Shown piece by piece: positions 1 to 7,261 of a stretch of 7,652 bases of DNA; positions within the stretch are counted from its first letter, which is position 1; each line of letters starts with the position of its first letter. The stretch comes from Flammeovirgaceae bacterium (lineage in GTDB: Bacteria > Bacteroidota > Bacteroidia > Cytophagales > Cyclobacteriaceae). The notes below the pieces were generated by a model. The model was not told where the DNA came from. It saw only the letters and a list, made by a program, of their open reading frames with translations, and ran no database searches. The stretch is from the NCBI GenBank assembly GCA_003229495.1, contig QIEB01000640.1:1-7652 (forward strand). The letters are read 5' to 3'. Made by a program: the position numbers and the translations under genes.

Positions 1-482
1 CCCCTGATATTGGACTCATCTTTTGGATGACGTTGTCATTCGCCATAGTATTAGCCATACTGAAGAAATTTGCCTGGAAGCCAATTCTTCAAGGACTAAA
101 GGACCGCGAAGATTCGATAAAGGAATCCTTATCATCAGCCGAAAGGGCCAGAGAGGAAATGGACAAGCTAAAATCTGATAACGAGAAATTATTGGATGAA
201 GCCAGACTGGAAAGAGACGAGATTATTAAGGAGGCCCTTGGAACTGCTAACACCATCAAGGAGGAGGCCAAAAACGATACCTCCAAAATTTCAGGAAAGA
301 TGCTTGAGGATGCGCGAACCTTGATCAATAGTGAGAAGGAGGCTGCTCTGGCGGAAATAAAAGAACTAGTAGCTTCATTGTCCATGGAAATTGCAGAGAG
401 GCTTATGCGAAGGAATTTGGCGGATGATAAGAGCCAACGTCAGCTGGTGGATCAGTTTATTAAGGAAATAAACACCCGCTAA
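1..482 (+). CDS. atpF: ATP synthase F0 subunit b (5' end outside window)
   Basis: This is the b subunit, the peripheral stalk of the F-type ATP synthase. It is anchored in the inner membrane and holds the alpha/beta head still while the rotor turns. The reading frame is open from base 3 and encodes PDIGLIFW before the first ATG at 27, so that ATG is internal and the true start lies a few codons upstream of the window. About 159 residues are visible against a usual total of about 164. One hydrophobic segment (IGLIFWMTLSFAIVLAIL) is followed by the typical KKFAWKPI boundary and then a long, highly charged, Ala/Glu/Lys-rich helix of coiled-coil character running to the C terminus. It is followed by atpH after 3 bases, as in a standard atp operon. 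The family call is firm; only the start is missing. Confidence 0.95.
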   Translation, partial: PDIGLIFWMTLSFAIVLAILKKFAWKPILQGLKDREDSIKESLSSAERAREEMDKLKSDNEKLLDEARLERDEIIKEALGTANTIKEEAKNDTSKISGKMLEDARTLINSEKEAALAEIKELVASLSMEIAERLMRRNLADDKSQRQLVDQFIKEINTR

Positions 483-485
483 ATC

Positions 486-1028
486 ATGTCGGAACATCGA
501 GTAGCCTCCCGATACGCCAAATCTTTGATGATCCTGGCTAAAGAGCAAGGGTTACTGGAAGAAGTCCATGAAGATATGCAATTGCTTTCCAGGATCTGCG
601 ACGAGAACAGGGATTTTAGGTTAATGTTGAAAAATCCAATTATCAGCAATCACATGAAATCACAGATTCTCATGGCGTTATTTCACGGTAAAGTTAATGA
701 GATTACCACCACGTTTCTTAATATTATTACCCGGAAAAATCGGGAAATGTTTCTTCATGCAATAACCAGAGAGTTCCATTTGCAATATAATATCATTCAT
801 GAAATCGGTATGGCCAAAGTCACTACCGTCTTTCCCTTGGACGATTCACTTCGGAGTGAGTTTAAGCATCTGGTTGGGCATTTCACTGGTAATAAAGAGA
901 TTGAGTTGGAGGAGGAGATCGATGACCAGCTCATCGGCGGCTATGTGCTTAAGTTGGGTGGAAAACAAATTAACGAAAGCCTAAGAAGTAAATTAAAAGA
1001 GTTGAAATTGAAGTTTTCAAAATCCTGA
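486..1028 (+). CDS. atpH: ATP synthase F1 subunit delta
   Basis: The delta subunit (OSCP homologue) links the top of the F1 head to the b-subunit stalk. The 180-residue product has the usual family length. The N-terminal helical domain opens with SRYAKSLMILAKEQGLLEEV, matching the conserved YA.AL...A...G start. The C-terminal domain ends in the signature region IGGYVLKLGGKQINESLRSK, which corresponds to the family pattern GG..L..GD..ID.S....L. The ATG at 486 lies 3 bases after the atpF stop, suggesting co-translation in one operon. No strong Shine-Dalgarno sequence is seen, which is common in Bacteroidota. Nothing is unusual about the gene. Confidence 0.94.
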   Translation: MSEHRVASRYAKSLMILAKEQGLLEEVHEDMQLLSRICDENRDFRLMLKNPIISNHMKSQILMALFHGKVNEITTTFLNIITRKNREMFLHAITREFHLQYNIIHEIGMAKVTTVFPLDDSLRSEFKHLVGHFTGNKEIELEEEIDDQLIGGYVLKLGGKQINESLRSKLKELKLKFSKS

Positions 1029-1063
1029 GAATTCAGGTATTGATCTAATTATAAAGTAAGAAT

Positions 1064-2633
1064 ATGTCAGTAGAAGTTCGCCCGGATGAAGTTTCGGCAA
1101 TACTAAGAGAACAATTATCAAACTTTAAGACTGAAGCTGAATTAGAAGAAATTGGCACCGTTTTACAAGTTGGTGATGGTGTGGCCCGAGTTTATGGTTT
1201 ATCTCAAGTTCAGGCAGGAGAATTGGTTGAATTTGAGAACGGACTAAAAGGCTTGGTCCTTAACCTAGAGGAAGATAATGTTGGGGTAGTACTGTTCGGA
1301 GACACTCAAGGAATCAAAGAAGGTGATACCGTAAAACGCACACAAACCATTGCATCCATTGAGGTGGGAGAGGGGATGTTGGGAAGGGTTATCAACACGC
1401 TCGGAGAGCCAATAGACGGTAAGGGCCCTTTAGCTGGAGAAACCTTTGAGATGCCCTTGGAGAGAAAAGCCCCTGGTGTTATCTATCGTGAGCCGGTGAG
1501 TGAGCCTTTACAAACAGGGATCAAAGCCATCGACTCAATGATTCCCATTGGAAGGGGTCAAAGGGAGTTGATCATTGGCGACCGTCAGACTTGATACCAT
1601 CATTAACCAACGCGAGTTTTACGACCGCGGGGAACCGGTAATTTGTATTTATGTCGCCTGTGGCCAAAAGGCCTCTACTGTGGCCGGTGTAGTATTGGCA
1701 CTTGAAAAGGGTGGAGCTATGGATTATACGGTGGTAGTGGCAGCAAATGCCTCAGACCCTGCACCCCTTCAGTACTTTGCTCCCTTTACCGGGGCTGCCA
1801 TAGGAGAGTATTTTAGAGACTCAGGAAGACCGGCATTGGTGGTATATGATGACTTGTCTAAGCAGGCGGTTGCATATCGTGAAGTGTCGCTTCTGTTGCG
1901 TCGCCCTCCTGGACGTGAAGCATATCCTGGAGATGTATTTTATCTTCACTCACGCCTATTGGAGCGCGCTGCTAAAATCAATGCCAACGACTCAATAGCC
2001 CAAAAAATGAATGATTTGCCAGAATCAATCACGCATCTGGTAAAGGGCGGAGGATCTCTGACTGCCTTGCCTATTATAGAAACTCAGGCTAATGATGTAT
2101 CAGCATATATTCCTACTAATGTAATCTCAATTACAGATGGACAGATCTTCCTGGAAACTAATTTATTCAACTCGGGTATACGTCCCGCGATTAATGTGGG
2201 GATATCCGTATCAAGGGTAGGTGGAAATGCTCAAATCAAGTCAATGAAGAAAGTGGCAGGGACCTTGAAGCTGGATCAAGCACAGTTTCGTGAATTGGAA
2301 GCCTTCTCAAAATTCGGATCAGATCTGGATGCAGCCACTCAATTGACCATTGACCGTGGCCGAAGAAACCAGGAGGTACTTAAACAAGCACAGTATGCGC
2401 CGGTTCCGGTAGCCCAACAGGTGGCGGTGATTTATGCCTCTACCAGGGGTTATATGGATAAAGTGCCTGTGAATAAGGTTAAACAGTATGAGAAGGAGTT
2501 TCTGGCAGTTATGACAACCCAACACAAAGATGTTATGGACAACATTCGGGAGGGAAAACTAGACGATCATACACTGGAAGTCCTGAAAAAGGAGGCAGGT
2601 GATATGGCTAAAAAATTCACCAATCATTCTTAA
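1064..2633 (+). pseudogene. atpA: ATP synthase F1 subunit alpha, frameshifted by a ~20-base deletion at the P-loop
   Basis: The alpha subunit alternates with beta in the F1 hexamer and carries the non-catalytic nucleotide sites. The first part (1064 to the TGA at 1592-1594, 176 residues) contains the N-terminal beta-barrel and runs into the P-loop, stopping after GQRELIIGDRQT. The second part continues in the +1 frame from the Asp codon at 1593 (DTIINQREFYDRGEP) to the TAA ending at 2633, about 346 residues. It contains CIYVACGQKASTVAG, YDDLSKQAVAYREVSLLLRR, the arginine-finger region SVSRVGG and an intact C-terminal helical domain. The family continues GDRQT with GKT and about four more residues before DTIINQ. 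About seven codons (21 bases) are replaced by a single T, a net loss of 20. The repaired length, about 529 residues, is normal. Reading through by a +1 shift would still delete Walker A. A TTG at 1575 could start the second part but has no support. The gene is either truly broken or misassembled here; the family identity is certain. Confidence 0.93.
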
Positions 2634-2636
2634 AGA

Positions 2637-3524
2637 ATGGCCAACTTAAAAGAGGTAAAAAGTAGAATAGCGTCAGTTTCCTCCACCCAACAGATCACCA
2701 AAGCAATGAAGATGGTGGCTGCCGCAAAATTAAGGAAAGCACAGGATCTAATAATCCGGATGAGACCCTATGCTCAAAAAATGTCAGAGGTTCTTCAAAA
2801 TGTATCCGCAGATAATGACCGGGAAGTAGTCAATCCTTATGCGGAAAAGAGATCAGCAAGAAATGTATTGGTAGTGGTCATTACTTCTGATAAAGGACTG
2901 TGCGGGGCTTTTAACAGTAGCGTTTTCAAAGCTACTAGCCAGCTTATCAATGATAAATATAATGCTGTCAGAGAATCAGGAAATCTGACTATTATGCCAA
3001 TTGGCAAACGATCGCTGGATTTTTATACTAGAGCAGGAGTAAAGCTAGTAGACCACTATGCAAAGTTGTTTGGGTCTTTATCTTTCAATCATGCTCGCAA
3101 GGCTGCTGAATTTGTTATGGATGGGTTTCTGGCAGAGAAGTTCGATCGTGTTGATATAGTCTATAACGAATTCAAGAATGTAGCTACCCAAATCCTTCAG
3201 ACTGAACAATTTCTGCCGGTGGTTTCTTCAGGTGAACAGGACCACCAGAAGACATCGGCTACTGATTATATTTATGAACCGTCAAAAGTGGAGATTATAG
3301 AGGAGCTTATTCCCAAATCCCTCAAAGTTAAATTTCATACGGCGCTACTTGAGTCCAATGCTGCTGAGCAAGGAGCAAGAATGACTGCCATGGATAAAGC
3401 TACCGAGAATGCCGGGGAGCTTTTGAAGGAATTGAAGTTGACTTATAACCGTACCAGGCAGGCTGCCATTACCAAGGAGATCCTGGAAATTGTCGCCGGA
3501 GCAGAAGCTTTGTCTACAAATTAG
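2637..3524 (+). CDS. atpG: ATP synthase F1 subunit gamma
   Basis: Gamma is the central rotor shaft that turns inside the alpha3beta3 head and couples proton flow to ATP synthesis. The 295-residue product is of normal length. The N-terminal helix begins MANLKEVKSRIASVSSTQQI and continues with TKAMKMVAAAKLRKAQ, which is near-diagnostic. The central Rossmann-like domain carries ITSDKGLCGAFN (residues 82-93). The C-terminal helix has the signature ESNAAEQGARMTAMDKATEN (about 239-258), followed by NRTRQAAITKEILEIVAGAEAL. The ATG sits 3 bases after the atpA stop. No atpD or atpC follows, in line with the split atp loci known from Bacteroidota. Confidence 0.96.
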   Translation: MANLKEVKSRIASVSSTQQITKAMKMVAAAKLRKAQDLIIRMRPYAQKMSEVLQNVSADNDREVVNPYAEKRSARNVLVVVITSDKGLCGAFNSSVFKATSQLINDKYNAVRESGNLTIMPIGKRSLDFYTRAGVKLVDHYAKLFGSLSFNHARKAAEFVMDGFLAEKFDRVDIVYNEFKNVATQILQTEQFLPVVSSGEQDHQKTSATDYIYEPSKVEIIEELIPKSLKVKFHTALLESNAAEQGARMTAMDKATENAGELLKELKLTYNRTRQAAITKEILEIVAGAEALSTN

Positions 3525-3562
3525 CAGAAACGTAGACTAAAGCGGGGCACCAAGATACCTCT

Positions 3563-4384
3563 ATGGCTTTGTACCGTTACATAAATGCTTTAAGCCTCGA
3601 TGTTGTTTTGGGTGCAGTGATTAGCAGCTTATTTTTTGCAAAACTTTTTAAGGTATCGTTGCCGGCGATAATTTTGGTAACTCTGGCCCTGGCAGTGTGG
3701 ACCATCTATACCATGGACCATTTATGGGATGCTTCTCGAAGTCAAAATCCCGTAAAAACTTTTAGACACCATTTCCATAAGAATAACTCCATAGTGCTAT
3801 CAGTGCTGGTGGTATTGGGTATTGTTGTTGGTGTGGTTATGCTGTGTTATCTTCCGACTGTTACCAGGGGTTGGGGAATTGGACTGACGTTGGTGGTTGC
3901 AGGTTATTTTATCATCATGGGGTTCCAACAGAAATCGTTGTACCATAAAGAAATAATAGTGGCGTTGGTTTATACCTGTGGGATTCTGGTGGGCCCGTAT
4001 TCATTGTATCAGGGTGTTATCACCATCCCACTTATGCTGGTTACCATACAATTCATAGTATTGGCGTTTAGCAATTTACTGGTGTTTTCCTACTTTGAAA
4101 TGGAAATCGACCATAGTCAAAACTTCGGATCACTTGCCAGAAGTATTGGCAAATCAAGGGCCCGAACTCTGGCAATGGTGCTGCTTATATTGATATTGCT
4201 AACGGCTACCGTATGCTGGCTCACATGGTCTGATCAGGATGCGATCAAGAACAGTCAATGGATCATTATATTAATGGCTTTTTCATTGATGGCAATTTTT
4301 AAATGGCCTGAATTCTTTAGAAACTATGACCTTTATCGTTTCCTGGGAGATGGGATTTTTTTTATACCTGTTATGGTATTATGA
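3563..4384 (+). CDS. Polytopic membrane protein, UbiA prenyltransferase superfamily-like
   Basis: This is a 273-residue, very hydrophobic protein with roughly eight predicted membrane segments. Two polar motifs suggest the UbiA superfamily of intramembrane prenyltransferases, which join a prenyl diphosphate to an aromatic or other acceptor using two Asp-rich Mg-binding motifs. The first, YTMDHLWDASR (residues 49-59; D52, D56), follows the second hydrophobic segment as motif 1 usually does. The second, SYFEMEIDHSQNFGSLARSIG (ending at residue 196; E179, E181, D183), resembles motif 2, where an acidic cluster is followed by a Gly/Ser/Leu/Ala pattern. Motif 1 lacks the canonical N-D-x-x-D form, so the enzyme could be a divergent or non-catalytic member, and the substrate cannot be inferred. 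It lies 38 bases after atpG, and its TGA overlaps the ATG of the methyltransferase (ATGA). That partner makes a quinone- or lipid-like modification pathway plausible, though unproven. Confidence 0.6.
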   Translation: MALYRYINALSLDVVLGAVISSLFFAKLFKVSLPAIILVTLALAVWTIYTMDHLWDASRSQNPVKTFRHHFHKNNSIVLSVLVVLGIVVGVVMLCYLPTVTRGWGIGLTLVVAGYFIIMGFQQKSLYHKEIIVALVYTCGILVGPYSLYQGVITIPLMLVTIQFIVLAFSNLLVFSYFEMEIDHSQNFGSLARSIGKSRARTLAMVLLILILLTATVCWLTWSDQDAIKNSQWIIILMAFSLMAIFKWPEFFRNYDLYRFLGDGIFFIPVMVL

Positions 4385-5073
4385 TCAGGGATACCAACTA
4401 TGACCGCATCGCTTGCTGCTACGACTTTCTGGCACAAATTGTTTTTGGGAATCAACTGGTGGCTGCCCAGAACCACTTCCTGTCAGACTTAATGGTTCCT
4501 AAGAAAATATTAGTTTTTGGAGGAGGTACGGGACACATGATCGCACCTTTGTTGCATCTGTACCCTTATGCCTGGATCCACTATCTGGAATCATCCGAAG
4601 CCATGATATCAAAAGCCAAAGCCAGGGTTACTCCCGAAAATGATAACCTTTGCTTCACTTGCGGTACTGAAAAGGATTTGGTGGATAAAATAAATGTTTA
4701 CGACGTAGTTATTACTCCATTTGTACTTGATGTTTTTGAAGGAAAGGATATTGAAAGAGTGTTAGAACTGCTTTTCGATGCACTTAGGCCTGGCGGTAGA
4801 TGGATCCATACCGACTTCTATGTAGACCGAGATAGCCCCGGATGGCAAAAAATGATGATATGGCTGATGTACCGATTTTTTAAGGTAACCGCCAGACAAC
4901 AAAATCAGTTGCTTCCAGATTTCGATGTCTACTTTCACAGTTTCCCTTTGCGTCAACTGGCGTGCAGGAGCTTTTATAATCAGATGATGCGCACTCTTTT
5001 ATATGAGAAGTATCAGGAAAGGGAACCCAGGCTTGCTGTTTCAAAGAGGGCTAGCGAAACACTTTTTTCTTGA
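4381..5073 (+). CDS. Class I SAM-dependent methyltransferase (UbiE/MenG-like)
   Basis: This 230-residue soluble protein should transfer a methyl group from S-adenosylmethionine. The N terminus YDRIACCYDFL (residues 7-17) resembles the YD..A..YD opening of UbiE/MenG-type enzymes. Motif I is ILVFGGGTGHM (43-53), the glycine-rich SAM loop. The acidic residue after strand 2, YLESSEAM (E70), would contact the ribose of SAM. YDVVITPFVLDVF (107-119) and LRPGGRWIHTDF (135-146) match motifs II/III, including the common LRPGG turn. The C-terminal region contains two further hydrophobic/aromatic stretches (MMIWLMYRFF, LLPDFDVYFHSF) that may form the acceptor pocket. It starts by ATGA overlap with the UbiA-like gene, implying translational coupling. 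Its last 23 bases overlap the convergent deacetylase gene. The substrate is unknown; a prenylated product of the neighbour is the obvious guess. Confidence 0.8.
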   Translation: MIRDTNYDRIACCYDFLAQIVFGNQLVAAQNHFLSDLMVPKKILVFGGGTGHMIAPLLHLYPYAWIHYLESSEAMISKAKARVTPENDNLCFTCGTEKDLVDKINVYDVVITPFVLDVFEGKDIERVLELLFDALRPGGRWIHTDFYVDRDSPGWQKMMIWLMYRFFKVTARQQNQLLPDFDVYFHSFPLRQLACRSFYNQMMRTLLYEKYQEREPRLAVSKRASETLFS

Positions 5074-5962
5074 TAAAATAGTCTTTCAGATACTGCTCGT
5101 CCTCGGATTTCTGTACCAGGTCTTTGCCAGCCATTCCTTTTTCTTTGGCTATGGCTGCTACCCTGCCCTGACCATTCATCAGCACTTTCGGAATGTGCTG
5201 GGCAATGGGATCTTTATAAGCCTCTTCCGGGGAAATTATCAGCCACCCCTCTCCTCTCAGAAACGAGATCAAATCATCCAGGAATAAAGCTGCCAGGTCG
5301 TTTTCATGCAGCAGTAACACATGTTTCGGTGACCGCCCAAGAGTTTTCAGGGCAATTTTTTGATAAAACTGGATACTCTCCCAAAGATGTTCGATGTAAA
5401 GTTCTTGCAGGAGGTCGTAATTAATTTTTTTGTTTTCTTTTAGCGCCTGTTGATACAGGAATTCAAGGTAATAATCATAGTTATCCACTGTGACATATCC
5501 ATTGATATAACCCATGTCATCCAATGCGGATCTAATCTGATCCCGGGTATTTTCATCTCTTCCCTCCTCCAAAAAGGGAAAGCGAAACCATGGCCTGAAT
5601 CCCGGGAACTGATTTAGCGCTTGATGCGCTTCTTTAATGTCATCAATAAAGTTCTCCACCCCAACGTCATGAATATGAGGATGGGTGTGGCTGTGATTGG
5701 CAATGATATGTCCTGCCTGACCGTACATTTTAAGTCTCAATTCACCAACGGCGTCTAATTTGCCTGAGTTAGCAAAAAAGGCCACCTGAGGAACATTGTA
5801 CTGTTCCAGTTTTTTAATAAGGATTTCACTTCGTTTTAATCCAGTATATAGGCCACCGTCGCTGCGCGGGGCGTCGTCAAAGGTCAAGGCGATTTCCTGA
5901 GCGAAATTGAATAGTGATTGAAACAGTAGGAGGCAAGTGAGGAGATTTTTTGCGGATATCAT
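5051..5962 (-). CDS. Secreted polysaccharide deacetylase (NodB domain, CE4)
   Basis: This is a 303-residue metal-dependent deacetylase-type protein. CE4 enzymes remove N- or O-acetyl groups from polysaccharides such as peptidoglycan, chitin oligomers or xylan. Residues 1 to about 21 look like a Sec signal peptide: a short n-region with Lys5, a hydrophobic core LLTCLLLF, and FNFAQ as the likely cleavage area, so the protein should act in the periplasm or outside. The NodB motifs follow in order: TFDDAP (27-32, with D29/D30), HSHTHP (90-95, metal ligands H90 and H94), RFPFLEEG (127-134), VDNYDY (149-154) and LLLHEND (206-212). The stretch between the last two motifs is mostly helical, charged and longer than in a minimal NodB domain. 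A charged Lys-rich tail ends the protein. It lies downstream of purM on the same strand after 120 bases. The substrate cannot be told from sequence. Confidence 0.86.
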   Translation of the reverse strand: MISAKNLLTCLLLFQSLFNFAQEIALTFDDAPRSDGGLYTGLKRSEILIKKLEQYNVPQVAFFANSGKLDAVGELRLKMYGQAGHIIANHSHTHPHIHDVGVENFIDDIKEAHQALNQFPGFRPWFRFPFLEEGRDENTRDQIRSALDDMGYINGYVTVDNYDYYLEFLYQQALKENKKINYDLLQELYIEHLWESIQFYQKIALKTLGRSPKHVLLLHENDLAALFLDDLISFLRGEGWLIISPEEAYKDPIAQHIPKVLMNGQGRVAAIAKEKGMAGKDLVQKSEDEQYLKDYFIKKKVFR

Positions 5963-6055
5963 TGTCCTTGAAAAAGTGGGATTAATGTATCAGTAAGATA
6001 ATATTAGAAGCACCAAAACCCAAATATCATATGGTCAAATAAATATCAAAGTTCA

Positions 6056-6076
6056 AGCGCCCAACGCCCAGCTCCC
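6056..6076 (-). repeat. Three tandem GC-rich heptamers in the purM-deacetylase gap
   Basis: Read on the minus strand, the bases just after the purM stop are GGGAGCT, GGGCGTT and GGGCGCT in direct succession. They stand out from the AT-rich surroundings. The outer bases AGCGC (6056-6060) and GCGCT (6078-6082) could also pair as a 5-base stem over a 17-base loop at the 3' end of the purM transcript. No T tract follows, so this is not a standard intrinsic terminator. It may be a small intergenic repeat family; function unknown. Confidence 0.4.
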
Positions 6077-6082
6077 TGCGCT

Positions 6083-7249
6083 CTACGAATAAGTAAACAC
6101 ACCATAATTTGAACTAATAGTCAAGCCTGCGCGATCAGCTCCCTCGACATACCCAATAATCTTGGCCTGTACCCCGAAACTTTCTGATACCTCAATAACC
6201 TCCCGGGCAAATTCCTGAGGCAGATAAATTTCCATACGGTGCCCCATGTTGAAGACTTGGTACATTTCTTGCCAGTTGGTTTTGCTTTCTTCCTGGATCA
6301 ATCTGAAGAGGGGAGGAGTATCAAATAGTTGATCTTTCACAATGTGTAGGCGCTCAATAAAATGCAAAACCTTAGTTTGGCCCCCTCCGGTGCAGTGAAT
6401 GATCCCATGTATCTGTTCCCTGTAGGCAGTTAAAACCGATTTTATAATGGGCGCATAGGTCCGGGTGGGTGACAATACCAATCGTCCGGCATCCAAAGTC
6501 AGGCCATTGATAGGGTCTTGCAGGGACTTTGTCCCAGAGTACACCAAAGCTTCCGGTACTTTCATATCAAAGCTTTCAGGAAATTTTTTGGCCAGATATT
6601 TTGCAAACACGTCATGCCGGGCCGAGGTGAGACCATTGCTCCCCATCCCCCCGTTATATGTGGTTTCGTAATTTGCCTGTCCAAAGGATGCCAAACCTAC
6701 AATCACATCGCCTGGTCCGATTCTGTCATTACTTATTACTTCTGATCTGGGCATCCGTGCAGTTACTGTACTGTCTACTATAATCGTTCTTACCAAATCG
6801 CCAACGTCTGCAGTTTCACCTCCGGTACTGTTTATGGATATTCCATGCTCTCTAAGCATTTGGAGAAAATTCTCAGTACCTTCTATTAAAGCGGTAATTA
6901 CCTCTCCGGGGATCAGTTTCTTGTTTCTCCCTATGGTGGAAGACAAAAGGATCTGACTCATTGCCCCGACACACAATAGATCATCCACATTCATCACCAC
7001 TGCGTCCTGGGCAATCCCTTCCCATACACTTAGATCGCCGGTTTCTTTCCAATATATATATGCCAGGGATGTCTTGGTGCCGGCACCATCTGCATGCATG
7101 ATATTGCAGTAGTCCGGATCACCTCCCAGATGGTCCGGGACAATCTTGCAGAAAGCTTTTGGGAAAAGCCCTTTATCGATTTTTTGAATGGCCTGATGGA
7201 CCTCTTTTTTGGAAGATGAAACTCCTCGTTGCTGATACCGTTGATCCAT
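6083..7249 (-). CDS. purM: Phosphoribosylformylglycinamidine cyclo-ligase (AIR synthase), long Bacteroidota form
   Basis: PurM converts FGAM and ATP to aminoimidazole ribotide (AIR), ADP and phosphate, the fifth step of de novo purine synthesis, in the cytosol. The 388-residue product is about 40 residues longer than the E. coli enzyme and matches the long Bacteroidota version. Motifs in order: HADGAGTKTSLA (52-63, phosphate/ATP loop), DAVVMNVDDLLCVGA (82-96), GGETADV (143-149), GMGSNGLTSAR (201-211, counterpart of SNGYSLVR), PTRTYAP (241-247), CTGGGQTK (266-273) and NMGHRM (344-349). The ATG at 7249 is well placed because MDQRYQQRGVSSSKKEVH matches the family N terminus. It stands apart from other purine genes here. 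A sequence TATTTTTG (minus strand, 7261-7254) lies directly upstream and fits the Bacteroidota -7 consensus. Confidence 0.92.
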   Translation of the reverse strand: MDQRYQQRGVSSSKKEVHQAIQKIDKGLFPKAFCKIVPDHLGGDPDYCNIMHADGAGTKTSLAYIYWKETGDLSVWEGIAQDAVVMNVDDLLCVGAMSQILLSSTIGRNKKLIPGEVITALIEGTENFLQMLREHGISINSTGGETADVGDLVRTIIVDSTVTARMPRSEVISNDRIGPGDVIVGLASFGQANYETTYNGGMGSNGLTSARHDVFAKYLAKKFPESFDMKVPEALVYSGTKSLQDPINGLTLDAGRLVLSPTRTYAPIIKSVLTAYREQIHGIIHCTGGGQTKVLHFIERLHIVKDQLFDTPPLFRLIQEESKTNWQEMYQVFNMGHRMEIYLPQEFAREVIEVSESFGVQAKIIGYVEGADRAGLTISSNYGVFTYS

Positions 7250-7253
7250 GGCA

Positions 7254-7261
7254 CAAAAATA
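7254..7261 (-). promoter_or_regulatory. Possible Bacteroidota -7 box upstream of purM
   Basis: On the minus strand this reads TATTTTTG, matching the Bacteroidota -7 consensus TAnnTTTG. Candidate TTG-containing -33 elements lie further upstream (minus strand around 7288-7286 and 7298-7292), but the spacing of 24 or more bases is longer than usual. If used, transcription would begin almost at the ATG, giving a nearly leaderless message. In AT-rich DNA an 8-base match of this kind can arise by chance. Confidence 0.25.

Noticed and set aside
89..385. 98-codon open frame on the minus strand inside atpF
   Set aside because: It is Ser/Leu-rich, arising as the antisense of the Lys/Glu-rich coiled-coil region; it resembles no family.
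1586..1598. Programmed +1 frameshift at the TGA in atpA, similar in principle to prfB
   Set aside because: The shifted product would still lack the GKT residues of Walker A, and there is no recognisable slippery codon or internal Shine-Dalgarno stimulator. A deletion or assembly error is simpler.
1575..2633. An independent gene starting at the TTG at 1575
   Set aside because: The product lacks the N-terminal third and the P-loop of the alpha subunit and continues the upstream coding sequence in the next frame; it is the 3' part of a broken atpA.
5933..5962. Lipoprotein signal (LLTC) at the deacetylase N terminus
   Set aside because: The cysteine is at residue 10, too early, and Thr at -1 does not fit the lipobox; a Sec type I signal cleaved near FNFAQ fits better.
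6465..6745. Two overlapping plus-strand open frames inside purM
   Set aside because: Both lie wholly antisense to well-conserved purM coding sequence and show no domain-like features.
7030..7254. 74-codon minus-strand open frame over the purM N terminus
   Set aside because: It is an alternative frame of purM; the purM frame itself has the conserved motifs.
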